Shown: in pieces, positions 1 to 4,596 of the stretch
How the letters are laid out: every line of letters begins with the position of its first letter
Position numbering within the stretch: the stretch's first letter is position 1
Source of the DNA: Candidatus Aenigmatarchaeota archaeon
GTDB taxonomy: Archaea > Aenigmatarchaeota > Aenigmatarchaeia > GW2011-AR5
Direction: 5' to 3'
Assembly: GCA_016198645.1 (NCBI GenBank)
Contig: JACQIE010000013.1
Span: 1-5,330, forward strand
DNA: 5,330 bases
Translations under genes and position numbers: made by a program
The notes under the pieces: model-generated
Database searches by the model: none
What the model was told of the DNA's origin: nothing
What the model saw: only the letters and a program-made list of their open reading frames with translations

Positions 1-2272
1 ATCCATCGCTGCCTGTGACGTCAAACACTGACTGCGCAAGGCTGTCTTCGGTCACAGTGAGGCAGCTGGTGGAGGTCTGCGGGCAGACTTTTATGTGCTT
101 CGCGGAGTTGTCCAGAGAAGCGCTGGAGAATAAAGACTTGCCGGGAGCGGGATATTTCACAGGCCGCATTTCGCTATCCAGCGAAGGATAATACAGGAAC
201 GCAACGTTGCCCGGGCTGACTTTTATGGACTCCGCCTTCTGGTAGACGCAGTCTGATATACCCAGGTTTTTCTTCACTCCGTCCGCGGCGTAGTACTCGT
301 TGTTGCTGCCTTCGTACAAGTTCTTGTCGTCGTAGAGAATCGCGCCGTTGAATCCGGATTTCCAGAGCTTGAACGACCTTGCTTTATCACCAAATGTATA
401 TGAATCGAGGTTGTCAACATTCGTCTGGAAGAATGTCCTGCATCCGTTCTTGTAGCCCGGATTCTCGTATAAGGTGACCCCGTAGCCGGACTTAAGCTTT
501 AAAGACGATACTGCACTGGCAGGTAGTCCTAATCCTCCTGAATTCCAATTAACACAACTTTTGCCACTACTTATATCCGTCATGCTATCACCGAAGTAAT
601 CACTTATGCCTGCCAATCCGGCATTAAGGTACAGCATCACGCCATCCATTGAACTCCATATCTTAATGGCAGAAATCACGTTATTGAGTGTATCCCCTGA
701 CGGGAAGGACACCGAACTATCGAAGCTGCTGCAATACTGCCCTCCCGTGAGATCAAAAGTAGAATCTGGATACACCGTTGCGACATAACCTGCCGGTACT
801 TCTATCGAAGATGCAATATTGTTGCAGGCGCCAAGCGTTGTCGAATCGCCCGTGAACGGGCACATCGTCCCGGTCTTGCCGGCGTTGTCGTAGAGCTTCA
901 CCGCCAGCCCCGCCACCGGCGGCGCGCTCACCGTCCACGTCTCGCTCGCCGGCGAGGCGTCCACGTGCCCGGCTGGGTCTTTCGCGCGGACTTTGAATGT
1001 GTGCGTGCCTACGGCTACTGTATAAGTTATAGGCGACGAGCACCCCGGCACAAAGCCTGCGCCGTCCATCTCGCACTCATAAGTGAGCGGCGAGTTTGTG
1101 TCGCTGCCACTGAAGGAAAAGGACGCGCTCGTGCTCGTCATCGTGCCGCTTGGCGCGGACGTAATCGTCGTGCCCGGCGCCGCGGTGTCGAGTATTATCG
1201 TATTCATCATATTCGCCGTTGCGGCGTTATTAGCCTGCCAGTTGCCTGCCGCGTCTCTGAATATGACGTAAACCGCCTTCGTGGCGTCGCCCGTTGAAAG
1301 CGTCCATGGAAAGGATGCAGTGAATGCATACGCCGTAGCAGTTGCAAGGTTATTGAAGTCGTCATTCGCGATTTTCATCTGCGCGCAATCGCCGGCGACG
1401 GTGCACGTGAGCGCAAGCGTCACTGATTTCGAGGACGCGTACGCCGTGGAAGCCGTGCCGCCCGCTAACGTGCCGGTTATGCTGACTGAACCGGTGGGCG
1501 CGGTGTTGTCGGCGGGCGGAGAAGTTGTTGTCGTGGACGAAGAATCGCATCCCGACGGCAAAGCGCGTGTGCAGGTTTTTGGTCGTGTTCCGCCGTTTCC
1601 ATTGCACACGACGCTGCTTCCGGTTGTGTCGCAAGCGCTTGCGTATGAACACGATGATATCTCGATGCCGTCGTCCACGTTCGTATGCACCGCGCCTCCG
1701 GAACCGCAGCTGTCAATCGTGCATGCATTGGCATCGTCTCTGATTTGGGAACTGCATCCTGTCCTGCTCCAACCAGACGAACCGCAGGCAATAGAACATG
1801 AATAATAGCAGGTCCCGGAACTTTCATAAAAAACGCCAGGTTTTGGCGAATCTGAACCCGAATATGCGCATGACCAACCGGACACGCTACACGTGGGCGT
1901 CCCAATATATTTGCAAGCATCGCCGTCAATTACGGGATCGCATGTCGGTTTTGACGGCGAATATTCGCACTTGTTCGTACTGGGATTCAACGTGTACCCA
2001 CCCGGGCATATAGCGTCTGCTCTGCATATTTGTGTATCATCTATACAATCCGTTTGCACATAACCATTCGGGCAAGCTGAACCGCAGGTTCCTTCCGATG
2101 AATATTGGCACTTGCCACTCCCTGCATATCCACCTACACCGCCGGGACACGACGGATCTGAAGATAGTGTGCATGACGCAGGAGGATCAGGCGAAACCGC
2201 CACTCCCCTCGCGTCATTCACCGACAAGACGAAAACAGCCAAAATAGCCAATATAATCCACGGGTTTTTCAT
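1..2272 (-). CDS. Large exported Cys-rich / Ig-like / beta-gamma-crystallin-like protein (partial, continues past left edge)
   Basis: The frame is open from the ATG at 2272 to base 1 (757 codons, no stop), so the C-terminus is missing. Residues 1-22 form a signal peptide: a Lys near the N-terminus, then a hydrophobic core (WIILAILAVFVLSV). Residues 34-242 are very Cys-rich, with CPNGY and CPGGY motifs. Residues 243-258 are a Thr/Ser/Pro linker. Residues 256-362 and 363-448 are two Ig-like domains, with FRDAAGN, LDTAAP, the YECEMDG signature and VRAKDPAG. Residues 454-730 hold six repeats resembling beta/gamma-crystallin Greek keys, each ending in an (S/A/H)-hydrophobic-(E/K)-hydrophobic strand. 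Residues 484-489 (NNIASS) match the microbial calcium-binding consensus (N/D)(N/D)xx(S/T)S. No catalytic motif is visible. I infer a cell-surface or secreted structural or adhesive protein, possibly stabilised by calcium and disulfides. The start is supported by a GGTGA ribosome-binding site and by the signal peptide. The reading frame is certain; the crystallin assignment is by motif only. Confidence 0.9.
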   Translation of the reverse strand, partial: MKNPWIILAILAVFVLSVNDARGVAVSPDPPASCTLSSDPSCPGGVGGYAGSGKCQYSSEGTCGSACPNGYVQTDCIDDTQICRADAICPGGYTLNPSTNKCEYSPSKPTCDPVIDGDACKYIGTPTCSVSGWSCAYSGSDSPKPGVFYESSGTCYYSCSIACGSSGWSRTGCSSQIRDDANACTIDSCGSGGAVHTNVDDGIEISSCSYASACDTTGSSVVCNGNGGTRPKTCTRALPSGCDSSSTTTTSPPADNTAPTGSVSITGTLAGGTASTAYASSKSVTLALTCTVAGDCAQMKIANDDFNNLATATAYAFTASFPWTLSTGDATKAVYVIFRDAAGNWQANNAATANMMNTIILDTAAPGTTITSAPSGTMTSTSASFSFSGSDTNSPLTYECEMDGAGFVPGCSSPITYTVAVGTHTFKVRAKDPAGHVDASPASETWTVSAPPVAGLAVKLYDNAGKTGTMCPFTGDSTTLGACNNIASSIEVPAGYVATVYPDSTFDLTGGQYCSSFDSSVSFPSGDTLNNVISAIKIWSSMDGVMLYLNAGLAGISDYFGDSMTDISSGKSCVNWNSGGLGLPASAVSSLKLKSGYGVTLYENPGYKNGCRTFFQTNVDNLDSYTFGDKARSFKLWKSGFNGAILYDDKNLYEGSNNEYYAADGVKKNLGISDCVYQKAESIKVSPGNVAFLYYPSLDSEMRPVKYPAPGKSLFSSASLDNSAKHIKVCPQTSTSCLTVTEDSLAQSVFDVTGSDG
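83..913 (-). repeat. Six tandem beta/gamma-crystallin-like Greek-key motifs (residues 454-730)
   Basis: Six units start at about residues 455, 496, 543, 597, 641 and 689, each with a hydrophobic strand ending in Val/Leu-Tyr (VKLY, ATVY, VMLY, VTLY, AILY, AFLY). Their closing segments are at 484-492 (NNIASSIEV), 530-538 (NNVISAIKI), 585-593 (ASAVSSLKL), 628-636 (GDKARSFKL), 677-685 (YQKAESIKV) and 721-729 (DNSAKHIKV), spaced 43-55 residues apart. This matches the size and layout of beta/gamma-crystallin motifs, which pair to form one domain, so three domains are expected. The first has the full calcium-ligand consensus; the later ones are degraded. The aromatic corner (YxxxxYxG) is best kept near Y602-G610. 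Assignment to the crystallin superfamily or the related peptidase-inhibitor I36-like fold rests on motifs alone. Confidence 0.65.
929..1507 (-). other. Two Ig-like domains of the exported protein (residues 256-448)
   Basis: The first domain opens with DNTAPTGSVSI and includes PWTLSTGDATKAVYVIFRDAAGN and IILDTAAP, a pattern common in bacterial and archaeal extracellular Ig-like repeats. The second has the Cys-containing YECEMDG...PGCSSPITY signature, followed by GTHTFKVRAKDPAG and a closing WTV. C400 and C411 are positioned to form the disulfide usual in this subtype. The DNA here is noticeably GC-rich compared with the crystallin-like part. These domains usually act as spacers or binding modules; no ligand can be inferred. 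Confidence 0.75.
1547..2173 (-). other. Cys-rich region of the exported protein (residues 34-242)
   Basis: This stretch has about 25 cysteines in 209 residues. Recurrent units are visible: CPNGY at 67-71, CPGGY at 89-93 followed by NKCEY at 100-104, then ACKY (119-122), SCAY (134-137) and TCYY (154-157), each Cys followed closely by Tyr. Residues 179-188 (DDANACTIDS) followed by C189 resemble the DxNxCTxDxC motif found in repeat-rich secreted proteins of other microbes. Such domains are usually disulfide-stabilised outside the cell, which fits the signal peptide. I do not recognise one named family covering the whole region. Confidence 0.65.
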
Positions 2273-2276
2273 TACG

Positions 2277-2281
2277 TCACC
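2277..2281 (-). promoter_or_regulatory. Ribosome-binding site GGTGA for the exported-protein gene
   Basis: GGTGA is complementary to the archaeal 16S rRNA 3' end and lies four bases before the ATG at 2272. It includes the TGA stop of the upstream 136-residue gene, so translation of the two genes is probably coupled and the downstream gene need not have its own promoter. Confidence 0.65.
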
Positions 2282-2687
2282 ATCCTACAAACTGGCTGAC
2301 AGCATATCCCTGTTTGTCAACTACGACATCAGCCTCATAATAAACTACGTTCCCCGAATCTATGGGAGTATCAAGTGCAACCCTGACGAGCCACCCATCC
2401 CATTCCAGTTTTGGAGGCTGGCCTGAAAGGGACGGAAACGTCCTGCTGAAATCGCTTTGGACGAAATCGACATACCCCGGATACGCCTTTAACGCAACCT
2501 TAATCGCATCCCGGCAACTGGTGCCCGACACGCCCGAATAAGAAGAGCACAGGTCGCCGGACGGAGACGGCGCAGTGAAAACGCCCAGGGCGGCGAGCGC
2601 GGCGAGAAAGAACGCCACGGCAAGCATTTTGTGATGTTCAGGCGTTTTCTTGAAGAACACGCTGTCCCAGTTCGTCCGGCGACCCAT
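2277..2687 (-). CDS. Small single-pass membrane-anchored protein, 136 residues, function unknown
   Basis: I do not recognise the family. The protein has a basic N-terminal segment (residues 1-20, MGRRTNWDSVFFKKTPEHHK), one hydrophobic helix at about 21-38, then an outward-facing domain with two cysteines (C47, C58). The C-terminal part (residues 60-133: a DAIKVALKAYPGY helix, then WLVRVAL and YYEADVVVDKQGYAVS strands) faintly resembles PepSY or cystatin-like helix-plus-sheet folds; this is a weak suggestion. The start at 2687 is chosen because a strong TATA box lies 27-28 bases upstream, giving a nearly leaderless mRNA. An in-frame TTG at 2726 would place the TATA box inside the coding region. 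The stop is four bases before the exported-protein gene, so the two are likely co-transcribed and this protein may help anchor, export or process its large neighbour (inference from context). Confidence 0.8.
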   Translation of the reverse strand: MGRRTNWDSVFFKKTPEHHKMLAVAFFLAALAALGVFTAPSPSGDLCSSYSGVSGTSCRDAIKVALKAYPGYVDFVQSDFSRTFPSLSGQPPKLEWDGWLVRVALDTPIDSGNVVYYEADVVVDKQGYAVSQFVGW

Positions 2688-2710
2688 AATATTAACATGC
2701 AGGGAGCGGT

Positions 2711-2718
2711 ATATATAA
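2711..2718 (-). promoter_or_regulatory. TATA box for the membrane-protein / exported-protein operon
   Basis: On the minus strand this reads TTATATAT, a near-ideal archaeal TATA box, centred 27-28 bases before the ATG at 2687. The predicted transcript therefore starts within about two bases of the start codon. Confidence 0.7.
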
Positions 2719-2746
2719 TTTTTCAAAGTAAGACGAGATGTCTTCT

Positions 2747-2756
2747 GCGGCTTACT
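2747..2756 (+). repeat. Left copy of the 10-bp putative target-site duplication
   Basis: GCGGCTTACT abuts the left terminal repeat and recurs exactly at 2942-2951. Only a length of 10 satisfies both boundaries; shorter lengths, including 8, fail. Confidence 0.75.
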
Positions 2757-2773
2757 GGCTTTGCAATTAAAGT
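2757..2773 (+). repeat. Left terminal inverted repeat of the MITE-like element
   Basis: This 17-bp sequence is exactly repeated in inverse orientation at 2925-2941. The match stops immediately on both sides. Confidence 0.9.
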
Positions 2774-2802
2774 AAGGTTATTGGCACGGTGAATGACGCA
2801 CA

Positions 2803-2923
2803 AAGCTGTATGACAGCTTCGCTGTCCGGTTGCTTGGCGTCTGCCTGCATCGCGCCAATACCTGCCCGTTTGTGGGCATGAAACTGTTTGAAGCGCTTCG
2901 CGCTTCGGTCAGCAGATGCCCAC
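2803..2923. other. Cluster of short hairpins inside the MITE-like element
   Basis: Several perfect stems are visible: 2803-2809 with 2813-2819 (AAGCTGT/ACAGCTT, 3-base loop); an alternative 2812-2817 with 2821-2826 (GACAGC/GCTGTC) that excludes the first; 2834-2839 with 2853-2858 (TTGGCG/CGCCAA); and 2872-2879 with 2916-2923 (GTGGGCAT/ATGCCCAC), enclosing 2890-2895 with 2901-2906 (GAAGCG/CGCTTC). RNA from either strand would be strongly folded. No known RNA family was recognised. Confidence 0.6.
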
Positions 2924-2924
2924 G

Positions 2925-2941
2925 ACTTTAATTGCAAAGCC
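2925..2941 (-). repeat. Right terminal inverted repeat of the MITE-like element
   Basis: Exact inverse copy of 2757-2773, directly followed by the second copy of the 10-bp flanking repeat. Confidence 0.9.
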
Positions 2942-2951
2942 GCGGCTTACT
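2942..2951 (+). repeat. Right copy of the 10-bp putative target-site duplication
   Basis: GCGGCTTACT directly follows the right terminal repeat. It ends four bases before the TATA box of the antitoxin-like gene, so the insertion is immediately upstream of that promoter. Confidence 0.75.
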
Positions 2952-2955
2952 GGAA

Positions 2956-2963
2956 TATTTAAA
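2956..2963 (+). promoter_or_regulatory. TATA box for the antitoxin-like gene
   Basis: TATTTAAA is centred about 25 bases before the ATG at 2985, which predicts a leaderless mRNA. It lies four bases beyond the right copy of the 10-bp duplication, so sequence upstream of the box now comes from the inserted element. Confidence 0.65.
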
Positions 2964-2984
2964 GTTGGCTGGGCATACTTCATT

Positions 2985-3110
2985 ATGGAAACTGTTACTA
3001 TCGCAAAAGAAGAGTATGAGAAGCTCAAAAGGGCCGAGAAGGTAGAACTACTACAGGATATAGCGCGCGGAATAAAGGACATACTTTCAGGCAAAGTCAA
3101 GGAGCTTTAA
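2985..3110 (+). CDS. Antitoxin-like small protein, 41 residues
   Basis: The sequence METVTIAKEEYEKLKRAEKV followed by ELLQDIARGIKDILSGKVKEL resembles the short archaeal antitoxin-like proteins (VapB/RelB-type annotations). These start with a beta strand (ETVTI), then a charged helix with a K/EEYEKLK core, and end with a second helix carrying a DIxxGKxxE-type tail. In that family the N-terminal strand dimerises or binds DNA and the C-terminal helix wraps the toxin. The start at 2985 fits the family length and a TATA box 25 bases upstream; an in-frame ATG at 2916 would begin inside the inserted element and add an unrelated 23 residues. No toxin gene (PIN, RelE or HEPN type) follows in the same orientation, so it may be an orphan. 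Its last 14 bases overlap the end of a minus-strand ORF. Confidence 0.75.
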   Translation: METVTIAKEEYEKLKRAEKVELLQDIARGIKDILSGKVKEL

Positions 3111-3246
3111 GTTTCTTAGCAATCTCGTCTATCTCATTTCTATATACTGCGAGGTTTGAAACAATCAGGTCTATGTCACGCTGCTGTGATTTCTTATTCG
3201 TTATTTTCTTGCCATACCATTCGGAACGAAATATACGATATGCCAT
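3097..3246 (-). CDS. Small hypothetical protein, 49 residues
   Basis: The reading frame from the ATG at 3246 to TGA at 3097-3099 encodes MAYRIFRSEWYGKKITNKKS, then QQRDIDLIVS, NLAVYRNEID and EIAKKLKAP. The N-terminal half is basic and aromatic; the second half (about 21-46) looks like a single amphipathic helix with heptad-spaced Ile/Leu/Val. No family was recognised. Support comes from filling the gap between two genes and from a TATA-like element 28 bases before the ATG, the same leaderless layout as its neighbours. It ends tail to tail with the antitoxin-like gene, overlapping it by 14 bases, so the two mRNAs have complementary 3' ends. It could be an unrelated small regulator or, speculatively, a partner of the antitoxin-like protein. 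It is short enough that chance cannot be excluded. Confidence 0.5.
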   Translation of the reverse strand: MAYRIFRSEWYGKKITNKKSQQRDIDLIVSNLAVYRNEIDEIAKKLKAP

Positions 3247-3270
3247 AGAACAAGTATAGAACGCCTAATG

Positions 3271-3277
3271 AATAAAA
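3271..3277 (-). promoter_or_regulatory. TATA-like / T-rich element downstream of the DUF655 gene
   Basis: The minus strand reads TTTTATT, 28 bases before the ATG at 3246. It lies 13 bases after the DUF655 stop, so it could act as a promoter for the 49-residue ORF, as part of a T-rich transcription terminator for the upstream operon, or as both. Confidence 0.4.
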
Positions 3278-3289
3278 GGCACTATACTT

Positions 3290-3850
3290 TCAATACCGTT
3301 CCTTCTTCTGCGCCTTGGAAACGAAGAGATAATACTTCTCATCGTTCTTTAATTCTTCAAGCACGCGCTTCACTATCGCCTTCTTCGGGTCAGGGAAGAG
3401 CTTCACCCGCTCTTCTATGTCCGCAAGGCTCGCAAAGAGTTTCTTCTGCCTTTCGGCAAGCATCGCCTGCATATGTTTCGTCCCGACGCCCGGCAAAAGC
3501 TGGAACTTGTGCATTCTCGGCGTCACGATGCCGGCAGTATTAAAGAACGCCACGAACCGCGCCTCGTTTTCCGTGACTATTTTATCCACGGTCTCCTCAA
3601 GGTACGTCTGCGCCATGTTCGTAAGGTCGTTGTAGTCAATTTGGCCGCGTATAAAGCTCACCTTGTCGCGCTTGCCGTCGCCAATGTATACCGCTTCGCC
3701 TTGCGATAAATCCGTCTCTTCCCGCGGTATTATTTCCAGTAATGTGAAGAAATTAGTGCCTATGGCCTGGGCTATCGGCTCGGCCTGCCTCCGGTCGGCA
3801 TAGCCCTGCGACAGAAAATCTAAGACTATGCAGTTTTCCTCTTTCATCAT
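3290..3850 (-). CDS. DUF655 family protein (putative RNA-binding, helix-hairpin-helix), 186 residues
   Basis: The length, order of motifs and genomic position match the archaeal DUF655 family, which regularly follows rpoF. The N-terminal half (residues 1-70: CIVLDFLSQGYA, then an EAVYIGDGKRDKVSFIRGQI segment) is the small beta-rich domain typical of the family. The middle carries NEARFVAFFNTAGIVTPR and a helix-hairpin-helix at about 114-135 (HKFQLLPGVGTKHMQAML), a nucleic-acid-binding element. The biochemical role is not established; the neighbourhood with translation and transcription genes suggests an RNA-related job. Two ATGs stand in tandem (3850, 3847), preceded by a weak AAGGGA five bases upstream. 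A 65-base gap with its own TATA box separates it from rpoF. The rRNA dimethyltransferase gene ksgA, which commonly follows in other archaea, is absent here. Confidence 0.9.
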   Translation of the reverse strand: MMKEENCIVLDFLSQGYADRRQAEPIAQAIGTNFFTLLEIIPREETDLSQGEAVYIGDGKRDKVSFIRGQIDYNDLTNMAQTYLEETVDKIVTENEARFVAFFNTAGIVTPRMHKFQLLPGVGTKHMQAMLAERQKKLFASLADIEERVKLFPDPKKAIVKRVLEELKNDEKYYLFVSKAQKKERY

Positions 3851-3896
3851 ACGAATCCCTTGTCATTATTATTCCTTAATTTAATAGTTCCGGCGC

Positions 3897-3905
3897 ATAT
3901 AAAAA
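3897..3905 (-). promoter_or_regulatory. Internal TATA box for the DUF655 gene
   Basis: The minus strand reads TTTTTATAT, centred about 51 bases before the DUF655 ATG. Transcription would start near 3875, leaving a leader of about 25 bases that includes AAGGGA (3856-3861) as a possible weak ribosome-binding site. DUF655 could therefore be transcribed both from this site and by read-through from rpoF. Confidence 0.5.
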
Positions 3906-3915
3906 GCCTTTAAAA

Positions 3916-4248
3916 TCAGCCCGCGTATTTCTTGACTATCGCGGCTATCTGCGCTACTTCTTCCTTCTTCAGGTTTGTTCTTTCTTTGTCGAAAAGCGCG
4001 CTCACTTCGTCTTCCGTCACGGGAAGCAGATTGACTATGAGAGTTATGTATCTCTGCTTGAGTATCGCTATCTTGGAAAGCTCCTCCTTCATCTGCTTGA
4101 GCTTTGCTTCGCTCAGCTGCGGCAGCTTCTGCAGGTATTCAAGGCATATCTTCTGCTCGTATACCAGTTCTTTCTTCGTCGACGCGTCTTCCATTATCTG
4201 CCGCGCCTCGAACCTGTCCGCTTCCTCTTCTGCAAGTATTTCCATCAT
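3916..4248 (-). CDS. rpoF: DNA-directed RNA polymerase subunit Rpo4 (RpoF)
   Basis: This is the archaeal counterpart of eukaryotic Rpb4. With Rpo7 (RpoE) it forms the stalk of RNA polymerase, which helps open the promoter and binds emerging RNA. The 110-residue length is typical. The N-terminal part (1-45) is the Rpo7-contacting segment; the C-terminal part is the helical HRDC-like domain, with the characteristic VNLLPVTEDEVSALF stretch at 72-86 followed by the helix ending IAAIVKKYAG. The gene starts with tandem ATGs (4248, 4245); the first forms an ATGA overlap with the L21e stop, so translation is coupled. GAGGGG at 4252-4257 is a plausible ribosome-binding site, better spaced for the second ATG. 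L21e followed by rpoF is a conserved archaeal gene order. Confidence 0.95.
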   Translation of the reverse strand: MMEILAEEEADRFEARQIMEDASTKKELVYEQKICLEYLQKLPQLSEAKLKQMKEELSKIAILKQRYITLIVNLLPVTEDEVSALFDKERTNLKKEEVAQIAAIVKKYAG

Positions 4249-4517
4249 GCTCCCCTCAGATGCTGTGGCTTCACGTATATTTTTTTCGTCGAATTTCCGT
4301 CGCTTACCTGGACCTCGTACCCGTCACCGCGCTTCTCCAGCACCGTTCCTGTCTTGCCCTGAAATTTCGGGTTCGGTATCCCCTTGTGACCTGTGAACTG
4401 CACGTTCACTTTCCGCCCGGGCTCGAACTCCGCCAAGTAGAGCCTCATGTTCTTCGGCGCCCTGCCCTGCAGCTTGAAGCGCGTCCCCCTCATTTTCCCG
4501 TAAGACTTTCGCACCAT
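4245..4517 (-). CDS. rpl21e: 50S ribosomal protein L21e
   Basis: A 90-residue protein of the archaeal/eukaryotic large subunit. It shows the usual basic N-terminus (MVRKSYGKMRGTRFKL), the SH3-like barrel core (FEPGRKVNVQF, then GHKGIPNPKFQGKTGTV at 43-59) and the closing KPQHLR. The start at 4517 is chosen over an in-frame ATG at 4598 because it matches the family N-terminus and because TTTTTAA lies 27 bases upstream, predicting a leaderless mRNA. The upstream 27 codons would be unlike L21e and would cover the divergent promoter region. It is the first gene of the minus-strand cluster and overlaps rpoF by four bases. Confidence 0.95.
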   Translation of the reverse strand: MVRKSYGKMRGTRFKLQGRAPKNMRLYLAEFEPGRKVNVQFTGHKGIPNPKFQGKTGTVLEKRGDGYEVQVSDGNSTKKIYVKPQHLRGA

Positions 4518-4540
4518 GGTAAGACTTATGGGCAGAACGC

Positions 4541-4547
4541 TTAAAAA
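4541..4547 (-). promoter_or_regulatory. TATA-like box for the L21e-rpoF operon
   Basis: The minus strand reads TTTTTAA, centred 27 bases before the L21e ATG at 4517, with TCC just upstream as a possible BRE remnant. The same bases read CTTAAAAAGG on the plus strand and could contribute to transcription in the other direction. Confidence 0.55.
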
Positions 4548-4567
4548 GGATGGTTTTCCGCACATCG

Positions 4568-4576
4568 TCTTAAAGC
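4568..4576 (+). promoter_or_regulatory. Possible TATA-like box for the P-type ATPase gene
   Basis: TCTTAAAGC is centred 25 bases before the ATG at 4597, the same layout as the other leaderless genes in the window. The match to an ideal TATA box is modest, and no ribosome-binding site precedes the ATG. Confidence 0.4.
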
Positions 4577-4596
4577 ACGCCTGCCAAAAGATTCGC

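Larger units (their letters stand above)
2757..2941. mobile_element. 185-bp MITE-like element with 17-bp perfect terminal inverted repeats
   Basis: The ends are exact reverse complements of each other: GGCTTTGCAATTAAAGT at 2757-2773 and ACTTTAATTGCAAAGCC at 2925-2941. Directly outside them lies a perfect 10-bp direct repeat, GCGGCTTACT (2747-2756 and 2942-2951), as expected of a target-site duplication. The interior (151 bp) has no convincing ORF, so the element would be non-autonomous and need a transposase from elsewhere. The interior is rich in short hairpins (described separately). Removing the element and one repeat copy leaves a compact divergent promoter region. The outer bases GG...CC occur in several IS families; I cannot assign one. 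An alternative is a structured non-coding RNA gene, but that would not explain the flanking direct repeat. Confidence 0.75.

Noticed and set aside
606..1805. Several plus-strand open frames (606-788, 965-1297, 1083-1271, 1281-1805)
   Set aside because: They lie opposite the long minus-strand exported-protein gene, lack promoters, and their translations show no domain; they are shadows of the GC-rich coding sequence.
753..1929. Minus-strand frames 753-1076, 1362-1652 and 1477-1929
   Set aside because: They are out-of-frame readings of the same gene. Their Arg/His-rich composition is typical of a shifted frame, while the main frame has clear Ig-like motifs.
2112..2426. Plus-strand frame of 104 codons
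   Set aside because: It runs antisense across the junction of two well-supported minus-strand genes, and the translation has no recognisable feature.
2688..2726. Alternative TTG start at 2726 for the 136-residue protein
   Set aside because: The TATA box at 2711-2718 would fall inside the coding sequence, and the added residues include its translation (NYIY).
2757..2941. tRNA, CRISPR or known riboswitch in the hairpin-rich region
   Set aside because: No cloverleaf or T-loop sequence, no regularly spaced repeats and no recognisable aptamer core; the terminal repeats and duplication fit an inserted element better.
2916..2984. Earlier ATG (2916) for the antitoxin-like protein
   Set aside because: It would start inside the inserted element and run through its end, the flanking repeat and the TATA box; the family is normally about 40 residues.
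3417..3709. Plus-strand frames opposite the DUF655 gene
   Set aside because: DUF655 matches a known family over its whole length; the plus-strand frames have no family features or promoters.
3932..4544. Plus-strand frames opposite rpoF and L21e
   Set aside because: Ser/Cys-rich translations typical of antisense readings of Lys/Glu-rich genes; both minus-strand genes are certain.
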